26,596 bases of DNA from Armatimonadota bacterium. Lineage in GTDB: Bacteria; Armatimonadota; JAAZEB01. Made by a program: the position numbers and the translations under genes. The stretch is from positions 1-26,596 of the forward strand of contig DUUU01000356.1 of assembly GCA_012841485.1 (NCBI GenBank), read 5' to 3'. This document shows, piece after piece, positions 1 through 7,223 of the stretch; within the stretch, counting starts at the first letter, position 1; every line of letters starts with the position of its first letter. Under the pieces are notes generated by a model. That model ran no database searches and had not been told where the DNA came from. It saw only the letters and a program-made list of their open reading frames with translations.

Positions 1-483
1 GCGATCATGCAGTATGTGCAGGATTATAGCGAGACCTATCCGATTGGCGGGATGCTTCATGCGAACGGCTCCCAGATTCACTGGCGCCACCTGGTCTACC
101 CCTATGTCAAGAACGATGGGGTCTTCAAGTGCCCAAGCCAGGGTACCTATAGCTACACCGTGGCGCACCCCGACCTCGGCGCGCCGGTGCTGCCCACCTC
201 CTATGGCTGCAACCACCTGGTGATGCGCTGGAACCTCGGGGTCGATATGCCAAGCATGGCGCGCCCGGCGGACTGCGTCGCCGTCGCGGAACGCAGAACC
301 GGTTCTGACTGGCCCGTCTACGCATCCAACACCGTGCCGGATCCCGCATACGTCGGCGATGGCATCGTGAGCGACCGGCACATGGAGGGCGGCAACTACA
401 TCTTCTGCGACGGCCATGCCAAGTGGCTGCGGCATGGCACGGATGTGACCCCCGTCAACCTGTGGGATCCGACCAAGAAGTGA
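1..483 (+). CDS. DUF1559-type H-X9-DG protein, C-terminal part (partial)
   Basis: The reading frame is open from the first base of the window (codons precede the ATG at 7), so this is the 3' part of a longer gene that begins outside the window. The translated end carries His-x9-Asp-Gly (HMEGGNYIFCDG, about residues 125-136 counted from the ATG at 7), followed by H-A-K-W. This is the signature of the H-X9-DG C-terminal domain found in DUF1559 proteins. Full-length members have an N-terminal type IV prepilin-like cleavage/methylation motif and one membrane helix and are very numerous in Planctomycetes, Armatimonadota and Lentisphaerae. Their role is not established; they are thought to be pseudopilin-like surface or secretion components. 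The prepilin end cannot be seen here. It converges on the OsmC gene, with about 60 bases between the two stops and no clear terminator hairpin there. Confidence 0.85.
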   Translation, partial: AIMQYVQDYSETYPIGGMLHANGSQIHWRHLVYPYVKNDGVFKCPSQGTYSYTVAHPDLGAPVLPTSYGCNHLVMRWNLGVDMPSMARPADCVAVAERRTGSDWPVYASNTVPDPAYVGDGIVSDRHMEGGNYIFCDGHAKWLRHGTDVTPVNLWDPTKK

Positions 484-546
484 CGCGGAAGCGCATGCCG
501 CATCGGCGGGAGTGCCTGCTGCCTCCCACCCCCTGGCTCGACGCGC

Positions 547-1113
547 TCACTCCAGGCGCACGGAGACCGGCACCCGGTTGGTGACGATATCGAACACCGG
601 CGAGCGCTCCTGCGCCAGTCGCACGCACTCCTCCAGCGTCTCGCGCGGGGCATCGGAAGTAATCCGGAAGGTGACCCGGATCTCCTGGTAGCCAGGCCGG
701 ATCTGGTCATCCATTCCCAGCAGGCCACGCACGTCCACATCGCCCTCCAGTGAGGACTCGACCGCGTCGAGGCGCACGCCTTTGGCGGAGGCGCTCATCA
801 CAAGCGCGGAGGTGAGGCACCCGGCTAGCGCGCTCAACACATACTCTACCGGATTGGGCGCCGCGTTTCCACCGAGAAGCTCAGGCGGCTCGTCAATCTC
901 CACTTGGAAGGGGAGGTCTCGGGTCGTCGTCTCATGCCCGACGCCGTGGAAGTTATCCACCACGGAACGACTGTGGTGCCCGCTAAACCACCGATTGTGC
1001 ACCCGGAAATGGAACTGGGCGAGCTGCGGGCGGTCGCGGATTGCCTCCATTGTCTCGTGGAGCGCGCCCACATCCATCCCGTTGATGACGTTTCGTTCGA
1101 TCACTGCGGCCAT
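547..1113 (-). CDS. OsmC/Ohr family redox protein
   Basis: A 188-residue OsmC-family protein. The family reduces organic or inorganic hydroperoxides using two cysteines. Visible here are the family core N-P-V-E-Y-x-L-x-A-L-A-G-C, with the first Cys in L-A-G-C-L-T, and a second Cys in E-E-C-V-R-L before S-P-V-F-D, plus the G-D-(V/L)-D-x-R-G-L-L-G and R-P-G-Y-Q-E-I-R-V segments. These match the branch often annotated as 'OsmC family protein / redox protein, regulator of disulfide bond formation'. The frame stays open 28 codons further upstream to an ATG at 1197, but the start at 1113 is preferred because a GGGGAGGG ribosome site lies about 5 bases before it. The gene is monocistronic and divergent from the Cache-channel gene. 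Substrate is unknown. Confidence 0.88.
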   Translation of the reverse strand: MAAVIERNVINGMDVGALHETMEAIRDRPQLAQFHFRVHNRWFSGHHSRSVVDNFHGVGHETTTRDLPFQVEIDEPPELLGGNAAPNPVEYVLSALAGCLTSALVMSASAKGVRLDAVESSLEGDVDVRGLLGMDDQIRPGYQEIRVTFRITSDAPRETLEECVRLAQERSPVFDIVTNRVPVSVRLE

Positions 1114-1316
1114 CAGAACCCTCCCCATCGTGTTAGAATGCAGCGGAGTTTCGTCTTCACCCTCTTCTCCCCTTTGCCGTGCTCCATGAAACGCCACGCG
1201 GTCTCCCTGAACTGGATGCGGGAATCACCGCCACGAGCGGCGAATCCACCATCATCGCAGGGCCAAATCCCGGCGAGACGGCGCCGGCACTCTGCCGTGC
1301 CGCCGTGGGAGTGCAG

Positions 1317-3443
1317 ATGACCGTGTGGACCGTGGATCCCAAGCGCTATTGGGAGCGCATCTCTTTTATCCGACGCGCCTTCTCCGTGTTGAGCGCGCTC
1401 ACTCTCCTGATCACCCTTGCACTGGCCGTTTCCCTCTATCGGGAGAACCGCGCCGCGCAGGATCGCGTGCTGGAAAGAGCATCCGATCAGGCACGCCAAA
1501 CCAGCAGTCGCCTCGATGGCGTGTGCCGGCGGGTGATGCACTCTGCCGACACGCTGGCCGCCGATCTCAGCCGCGTCCGTATCTCCGAGGATCGCCTTCT
1601 AGACCGCTTGCGCGCTCTCCAGCGGTCGCACGCGGTAGTCTATAGCGCGGGCGTGAGGTATGCTCCCTTCAAGCGATCACGCCGGCGGCGCGTCTTCAGC
1701 CCGTGCATCATCCGCGGCACCGGTGGCGAGAAGCCCCGACTCCTCTGGCGCGAGGAGAAGACCGCCGAGGAGAATAAGTGGTTTTCCCGGGCGCTCACCG
1801 AGGGACCGCTCTGGGGCGAGCCGCGCTTCGCCCCGGAAGCACAGCGCCTTGTTGCCACCTACTATGCGCCCTTCACCCGAGAGGATAAAGAGACCGGGGT
1901 ACGAGAGTCCATCGGGGTGGTGGAGGTCTCCTGCTCGACCAACGACCTAGCGGCGCTCCTCTTCTCGTTCGATCTGGGAGCCCCCGGCTATGCCTTCCTC
2001 ACCACGCGCACCGGGCGGTTCCTCTGCGCGCCCGCGAGCGACTGGATTCGCGATGGCAAGAGCGTGGCTTCGCTGGCGGCGGAGTGGAAGGACGCGGCAC
2101 TTGCATCCTTCGCCGAGAGTGGGCTTCAGGGCAAGCCATTCCACTTCCGCGGCATCGACCGGAGCACCGGGCGGCACGCCTGGTATATCGGCGAGCCTCT
2201 CCCAAGCAGCGGCTGGGTCCTGGGCAGCGTCACCGATGCCGGGCCGCTGTGGCGCTCGGAGGCAACCACGGCAAGGCGCCTCATCCAGACGGAGATCGCA
2301 ACGCTCCTCTTCCTGCTCACCCTCCTCGGCGCGCGGCTGGCGGAAACCTACGCCGCCCGGAGGCGAGCGATTCTCTGGGCGGGAAGCGCCGTGGCCTCCC
2401 TGGCGGTGGCGGCCGCTATCGCCCACGCCTGGCATCTCGCCTACACCCTCCCCCCCGCCCCGGATGCCCACCTGACGCCGATCTTCGCGCGCGCCGACCA
2501 TGACCGGCTTCTTCGCGAGCGCCTCCAGCACGCGCGCGAGAGGGGCGAGGAGCCGGCGGTCGTGATCCCCACCGGGTTGATCCTCCGCTCGCTCACCTTC
2601 TCCGGCGCGAGTGATGTGGAGATGGCCGGCGAGATCTGGCAGCAGTACGACCGTGTCCGACACGAAGGCGTTCCGCGCGGAGTGCGGCTGCTCGGCACGG
2701 CGGGGTACACGCTCAGTGATGAGAGACGCGAGGAAGCGGGGAATACGCAGTGGGTGCGCTGGCAGTTCCGGGCCCGGCTGCGCGGCGGCCACGATTGCCG
2801 GCACTATCCCTTCGATCATCAACAGACGGTCGTGGGCGTGGCGCCGCCGGAGGGAACGATACCGATCATCCTGGTGCCCGATGTCGCTTCCTACGACCGG
2901 CTGCACCCTGCCGCGTGCCCGGGCATCGCGGCAGATGCCCAGCTCACCGGCCGGGAGGTGGAACGCAGCTTCTTCGCCTACCTCCCGAATCGCCCGGCGC
3001 AGGGGAGAGCCGCCGTGCAGGAGGAGAAGCTGTCCCCGCTTGGCTTCGTGGTGCAAACCCGGCACAGCGTGTCGGCCATCATCGCCGAAACCCTCGTGGT
3101 GCTGCTGGCCATGATCGCGGCAATCTTCCTGCTCCTGTTCGTGCTCGCGCGCCCGGCGCGTGGCTCCGTCGCTCTGAGCGTGATCTTCACGGCGGCTTCG
3201 CTCTTGCTCGCCCTCGTCGCCCATCTGGCCCTGCGACACCACCATCCGGTCCCGCAGGTGACCTATGCCGGGTATCTTTGCATCACCCTATATGGCGTAT
3301 TACTCCTGGCAGCCGCCATCGCCGGGTTCGCTGGGCGTGGCGAGGAAGGGCACGCCGATGAGGCTCGCCTGCTTCCCAGCCTGCTCCTCGGGCCGGGCAG
3401 CCTGGCCCTGCTCTATCTCGTCACGCTCGCCGTTCTCCGATAG
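1317..3443 (+). CDS. Cache-domain sensor fused to pentameric ligand-gated ion channel (pLGIC) module
   Basis: 708 residues. Residues about 22-41 form one membrane helix, 45-315 a periplasmic region with the look of a double Cache sensor (long N-terminal helix, then mixed beta segments and G-Y-A-F-L), 326-343 and 351-376 two more helices. Residues about 410-585 resemble the extracellular domain of prokaryotic Cys-loop receptors: I-P-T-G-L-I-L-R-S-L near 418, G-E-I-W-Q-Q-Y near 438-444, and above all H-Y-P-F-D-H-Q at 496-502, the Pro-loop hallmark. Four helices then follow as in pLGICs: M1 592-612, M2 about 617-638, a P-containing M2-M3 loop (P-V-P-Q-V-T-Y), M3 648-672, M4 686-706. Predicted role: ligand-gated ion conduction as a pentamer in the inner membrane. 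The ATG at 1317 has GGGAG 5-6 bases upstream; a GTG at 1179 in the same frame has no ribosome site. An extended -10 (TGTTAGAAT, 1131-1139) lies far upstream. Ligand and ion are unknown. Confidence 0.82.
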   Translation: MTVWTVDPKRYWERISFIRRAFSVLSALTLLITLALAVSLYRENRAAQDRVLERASDQARQTSSRLDGVCRRVMHSADTLAADLSRVRISEDRLLDRLRALQRSHAVVYSAGVRYAPFKRSRRRRVFSPCIIRGTGGEKPRLLWREEKTAEENKWFSRALTEGPLWGEPRFAPEAQRLVATYYAPFTREDKETGVRESIGVVEVSCSTNDLAALLFSFDLGAPGYAFLTTRTGRFLCAPASDWIRDGKSVASLAAEWKDAALASFAESGLQGKPFHFRGIDRSTGRHAWYIGEPLPSSGWVLGSVTDAGPLWRSEATTARRLIQTEIATLLFLLTLLGARLAETYAARRRAILWAGSAVASLAVAAAIAHAWHLAYTLPPAPDAHLTPIFARADHDRLLRERLQHARERGEEPAVVIPTGLILRSLTFSGASDVEMAGEIWQQYDRVRHEGVPRGVRLLGTAGYTLSDERREEAGNTQWVRWQFRARLRGGHDCRHYPFDHQQTVVGVAPPEGTIPIILVPDVASYDRLHPAACPGIAADAQLTGREVERSFFAYLPNRPAQGRAAVQEEKLSPLGFVVQTRHSVSAIIAETLVVLLAMIAAIFLLLFVLARPARGSVALSVIFTAASLLLALVAHLALRHHHPVPQVTYAGYLCITLYGVLLLAAAIAGFAGRGEEGHADEARLLPSLLLGPGSLALLYLVTLAVLR

Positions 3444-3571
3444 ATGGCCGTGCGGATCGGGCAATCAGGGCGGCGTGCCGCGTTCTTTGTGGGCAGGAAG
3501 CGTGCTATCCTCCGGCGAAATCGTGCTATGCCTGGGAAGCCGCGACGGCGAAACGGCCGCCACCGCATCCG

Positions 3572-4378
3572 ATGAGACCGTATACACACGCTATGGCAGT
3601 TCCCCCAAACAAGCAAGGAGGAGAGACCGGTGCTCCGGCACGCCAACCCGCCATGCCCGCTCTCCGCGTACATGGCCTCCGGTATCGCTATCCGGACGGC
3701 ACTCCCGCGCTCGACGGGGTGGACCTGGAGATCGCGCCGGGAGAAGCAGTGGCGCTGATCGGGCCCAACGGCGCGGGAAAGTCCACGTTGCTGCTCCATC
3801 TGGTGGGCATCCTGCACGGCGAGGGCGTGGTCGAGGCGTTTGGGCTGAAACCCTCGGGGCGGGAGCTCAAGGTGCTGCGCCAGAGGGTGGGGCTGCTCTT
3901 TGAAGACCCGGACGACCAGCTCTTTATGCCGCGGGTGCGCGATGATGTCGGCTTCGGGCCGCGAAACATGGGGCTGCCACCGGAGGAAGTGGCCCGGCGC
4001 GTCGAGCAGGCCCTCGCCTCCACCGGCATGTCGGGCGCGGAGGAACGCGCTCCCCACCACCTCTCCTCGGGACAGAAGAAGCGCGTGGCGCTGGCAACCT
4101 TACTGGCGATGGAGCCGGAGCTGCTGCTCCTGGATGAACCCACCAGCACCCTCGATCCGCGCGGCCGGCGCGAGCTGATCCGCATCCTGGAGGCGCTGCC
4201 GGTCGCCAGGCTGATCGCCACCCACGACCTGGAGCTGGTCCTGGAACTCTGTCCCCGCGCCGTACTCCTCGATGGCGGGCGTATCGTTGCCGACGGGCCG
4301 TCCACGGAGTTGCTCTCGAACGCGGAGCTGGTGGAGGCCCACGGGCTGGAAATACCCGGAAGCCTGCGCCCTCGGTGA
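3572..4378 (+). CDS. CbiO/ECF-type ABC transporter ATP-binding protein
   Basis: A 268-residue ABC ATPase. Counting from the ATG at 3572: Walker A G-P-N-G-A-G-K-S-T (64-72), Q-loop Q116 within F-E-D-P-D-D-Q-L-F, signature L-S-S-G-Q (164-168), Walker B L-L-L-L-D-E-P (184-190), D-loop S-T-L-D and switch His218. The run G-L-L-F-E-D-P-D-D-Q-L-F-M-P-x-V-x-D-D-V-x-F-G-P is typical of the energy-coupling-factor ATPases of cobalt/nickel and vitamin uptake (CbiO, EcfA). No EcfT/CbiQ membrane partner or substrate-binding S or M subunit is adjacent, so the substrate cannot be named. The start is uncertain: ATGs at 3572, 3593 and 3653 are in frame; family members usually begin at the point equal to 3653 (M-P-A-L-R-V). 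A strong AAGGAGG at 3615-3621 lies inside the extension but has no in-frame start at proper spacing. It follows the channel gene by 128 bases on the same strand. Confidence 0.85.
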   Translation: MRPYTHAMAVPPNKQGGETGAPARQPAMPALRVHGLRYRYPDGTPALDGVDLEIAPGEAVALIGPNGAGKSTLLLHLVGILHGEGVVEAFGLKPSGRELKVLRQRVGLLFEDPDDQLFMPRVRDDVGFGPRNMGLPPEEVARRVEQALASTGMSGAEERAPHHLSSGQKKRVALATLLAMEPELLLLDEPTSTLDPRGRRELIRILEALPVARLIATHDLELVLELCPRAVLLDGGRIVADGPSTELLSNAELVEAHGLEIPGSLRPR

Positions 4379-4384
4379 GCAGGC

Positions 4385-4402
4385 GCCCGGTGATGCCCGG
4401 GC
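4385..4402. terminator. Hairpin between converging stops
   Basis: GCCCGG (4385-4390) and CCGGGC (4397-4402) pair around a 6-base loop, exactly in the 24-base gap between the stop of the plus-strand ATPase and the stop of the minus-strand VWA protein. There is no T-tract on either side, so use as an intrinsic terminator is only possible. Confidence 0.3.
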
Positions 4403-6283
4403 CTACAGCCGACGGTGGTAGGCATACCACTCGAACGCCATCAGGCAAAGCGCCAGGAAGGCAATCCCACGCCAGATCTCGCGCGGCGCTTTCTGAGACC
4501 TGGCATCCACGGCGGCCACGCTCGCGCTCCCGATGGCGATCCGGTCGCGTGGCCGGATATCCGACTCCGCCTCGCTTAGCAGGCTGACGGCAAACTGGGA
4601 TCGGAACGGCTTCCCCTGGCTCTTCCCCTCCACGCGGTAGATTCCCGCCTGCGCCGTCTCGGCGAAGAGGATCGGGGTTCCCTCCACCCGCAGCGAGCGG
4701 CGCGAGCCGTCCGGGAGGAAGAGCTGCACCTCGCGCGCGTCTTCCGGCACCTCGACGGGCACCACGGCGCCCGTACGCGCGCGGTGGCTGGAGGCCTCCT
4801 CCCCGGTGCCCATCAGCCAGTCCACCGCGTTGGAGAGGAGGATCGGGAAGGCAACGCGCAGTGGGAGGTCGGATTCCGTCAAATCGAACGCGAGAAAGAG
4901 CGAGCGGAGACCCTCCTTCTCGCCGGCGGCGATGAGCGCCCCGGCCTCGCATTCGGCCAGTGCCTGGCCCCAGGGGAGCGGTTTGGCTGCAAGCGCCCGG
5001 GCCACCTGCACGCTGCTGAAGTCGAGAAACCGCGTGATGGGATGCCGGCGGTCCCAATCGAGGAAGGAGGGATTCCTCGCCTCGCCGGTGATCGTGACGG
5101 GCGCGTTCTCCCCGGCCGCCCCGATAAAGAGGTAGCGTCCCCGCGCGGGCAGGCCCGAAGGCGGCTTGCCATCCAGGATGACGAGGTCATACCGGGGCGC
5201 GGCCACGGCGGCCGCCGGGCCCGGCGCAGTCTTGGAGAGCGCCACGCGCGGGTCAATGCCCAGCGCCTTCTCCAGGAAGAGGTTGCCACGGCTCACGAGG
5301 AGCACCTCGACGCGCTTGCGTGGCTGGAGCACAACCGCCGCGCTGTTATCGACGGAGAGATCGTCGGGCGCGTCGATGCGCGCGCACAGGACGCCCGCGG
5401 CGGTGGCTCGCGAGATCGCGAACAGCTCGCCGTGGGCCTTTCCTGGCCCGAGCGTCACCTCGCGCGCGTCGAGGAGCGTGTCATCACGGTAGAGCTCCAG
5501 GGTGAAGCGCCGCCTCTGATCGGAGAAGTTGCGCACCCGGGCAAACGCCTGGTAGCCGCCATCGCCCGCGAGCGTCTGACGCACGTCAAGCGCCGTCACC
5601 CCAACGTTATCGCCCCTCTGGCCGATGCGCACGAAGTGCAACTGCGCCTCTCCCAACGGCAATCCCGCGCGGGCGCCCTCCCCCTCCTCCATCTCGAAGG
5701 CGCCATCGGTGAGGAGGTAGATCCGCGGGTCGGGACGCCCGGCCAGGAGTGACGCCGCCAGGAGCACGGCCTCACGCATCCGGGTTTCGGTATCGGCCGG
5801 GCGGATCTCGTCGAGGGCCCGGCGCAGCGCGTTCTTGTCGTGGGTGAGGGGGCAAGCAGCGCGGGCGCGCGCGCCGGCCAGGATCAGCACGGCCATATCA
5901 TCCTGGCCCATGCCGTCGATCATGCGTCGGGCCACCCGGCGCGCCTCTTCAAAACGGCCCCCAGGCAGGTCCGTCGCGCGCATGCTCGCCGATCCATCGA
6001 TCACAATCGCCATGCTCTGGCCGCCGAGGGCATGAACGCGCACGAAGGGCCGGCTGAGCGCAGCCGCCAGCAGCAGCACAAGGAGAAGCTGGAGCAGCAG
6101 CAAGAGATTACGGCGCAGCTTCTGGAAGGGCGTGTTGGCCTGCGTATCCTTCACCAGCCGGTCCCAGAGGAGAACCGACGAGACGAGGTGCTCCCGGCGC
6201 TTCAGCTTCAGCAGGTAGAGAAGCAGGATCGCCGGCATGGCCAGGAGGAGCCAGAGGAGAGCCAGGGGCTGGAGCGCACTCAC
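4403..6283 (-). CDS. BatA-like membrane protein with von Willebrand factor A domain
   Basis: 626 residues. The N-terminus matches the BatA N-terminal domain: a first helix at about 5-26, L-K-L-K-R-R-E-H near 26-32, then a second helix at about 57-77. A VWA domain follows with MIDAS motif D-G-S-A-S at 96-100 and A-D-T-E-T-R downstream. The middle holds a beta-rich region (about 230-570), and one C-terminal helix (about 602-620) precedes a short basic tail. Such proteins sit with MoxR ATPases and DUF58 proteins in Bat/MoxR operons, where the AAA protein and VWA proteins are believed to act in envelope assembly or maturation. The start is a GTG at 6283 overlapping the stop of the DUF58 gene as GTGA, implying translational coupling. 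Last gene of the operon. The precise substrate is unknown. Confidence 0.85.
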   Translation of the reverse strand: MSALQPLALLWLLLAMPAILLLYLLKLKRREHLVSSVLLWDRLVKDTQANTPFQKLRRNLLLLLQLLLVLLLAAALSRPFVRVHALGGQSMAIVIDGSASMRATDLPGGRFEEARRVARRMIDGMGQDDMAVLILAGARARAACPLTHDKNALRRALDEIRPADTETRMREAVLLAASLLAGRPDPRIYLLTDGAFEMEEGEGARAGLPLGEAQLHFVRIGQRGDNVGVTALDVRQTLAGDGGYQAFARVRNFSDQRRRFTLELYRDDTLLDAREVTLGPGKAHGELFAISRATAAGVLCARIDAPDDLSVDNSAAVVLQPRKRVEVLLVSRGNLFLEKALGIDPRVALSKTAPGPAAAVAAPRYDLVILDGKPPSGLPARGRYLFIGAAGENAPVTITGEARNPSFLDWDRRHPITRFLDFSSVQVARALAAKPLPWGQALAECEAGALIAAGEKEGLRSLFLAFDLTESDLPLRVAFPILLSNAVDWLMGTGEEASSHRARTGAVVPVEVPEDAREVQLFLPDGSRRSLRVEGTPILFAETAQAGIYRVEGKSQGKPFRSQFAVSLLSEAESDIRPRDRIAIGSASVAAVDARSQKAPREIWRGIAFLALCLMAFEWYAYHRRL

Positions 6284-7200
6284 CGCAGCACCCCCGCTCC
6301 GCGCAGCGTGCGCAGGACCAGCTCCTCGAACGGAACATCGGTTGTCGCGCGAATGTACTCCATGCCATAGCGAGCGCAGACGCGGCTCAGATCGGCGCAG
6401 AACTCCTCCAGCGCCTTCCGGTACTGCCCGAGGAGGTGCTGGCTCACGCTGATCTCACGGATTTCGCCCGTTTCGGCATCCACCAGCTTGAGATCGCCCG
6501 CCAGCTCTGGAGCCATCTCGGTGGAATCGAGGAGGTGGAGGACGGCGACATCGAAGCGGCGCGCGGCGAGCGCCTTCAGGCCTTCGGCATAGCCCGGGTC
6601 GAGGCAGTCGGAGATGAGCACCGCCAGCCCGGGGCGAGCACTCCGGAGGGCATAGTCATGCAGCGAGCGCGCCAGGTTGGTGCGCCCCGCGAAGCGGGCC
6701 TCCTCCAGGAAGCCAAACAGCTGGAAGACCTGGGGCCGGCCGCGCACGACCGGCATGGTGTTCGCCCCCTCTTCAGTGAGCACGGCCGCCGTCACCCGGT
6801 CGAGGCCAGACAGCCCGATGAAGCCGAGAGCGGCGGCCACGCGCCGGGCATAGTCGCCCTTCGGGGGAGCCCCAAAGGCCATAGAGCGAGAGCCATCGAT
6901 GAGGAGGTGCACAGTGAGGTCCTCCTCCTCGACAAAGAGCTTGAGGAAGAGGCGCTCCAGGCGGGCGAAGGTGTTCCAGTCGATCTGGCGCAGGTCATCG
7001 CCGGGCACGTAGTCACGAAAATCGGCAAACTCGACTGAGCCGCCCCGGCGCGTGGAGCGGCGCTCGCCCTTTATCTGGCCGGCATAGACACGCCGGGAGA
7101 CGAGCGCCAGGCGCTCCAGCTTCGCCAGGAAGCCGGGCTCCAGGAGGCCGGCGCCCGGTTTCCCGGGCGGTGTTGTCGGTTTCGGATCGACCGCAGACAT
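6280..7200 (-). CDS. DUF58 domain protein (VWA-like, MoxR-associated)
   Basis: 306 residues with the classic DUF58 block F-x-D-Y-V-P-G-D-D-x-R-Q-I-D-W at 61-75, followed by L-L-I-D-G-S-R-S-M with a MIDAS-like D-G-S-R-S at 102-106. No membrane segment is evident, so it is probably cytoplasmic. DUF58 proteins are encoded next to MoxR ATPases and VWA membrane proteins and are thought to be adaptor or client proteins of the MoxR chaperone. The frame runs open upstream to 7635, but only from the ATG at 7200 does the sequence look like the family and not overlap the rhomboid gene; the ribosome site is weak (GGAGGG about 15 bases off). It lies 23 bases after the rhomboid stop and overlaps the next gene by 4 bases. 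Confidence 0.87.
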   Translation of the reverse strand: MSAVDPKPTTPPGKPGAGLLEPGFLAKLERLALVSRRVYAGQIKGERRSTRRGGSVEFADFRDYVPGDDLRQIDWNTFARLERLFLKLFVEEEDLTVHLLIDGSRSMAFGAPPKGDYARRVAAALGFIGLSGLDRVTAAVLTEEGANTMPVVRGRPQVFQLFGFLEEARFAGRTNLARSLHDYALRSARPGLAVLISDCLDPGYAEGLKALAARRFDVAVLHLLDSTEMAPELAGDLKLVDAETGEIREISVSQHLLGQYRKALEEFCADLSRVCARYGMEYIRATTDVPFEELVLRTLRGAGVLR

Positions 7201-7223
7201 AAGGCGAACCGCGCCCTCCACTC

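Noticed and set aside
1179..1316. 46-codon N-terminal extension of the channel gene from a GTG
   Set aside because: No ribosome site and no hydrophobic or conserved features; the ATG at 1317 has GGGAG and directly precedes the first membrane helix.
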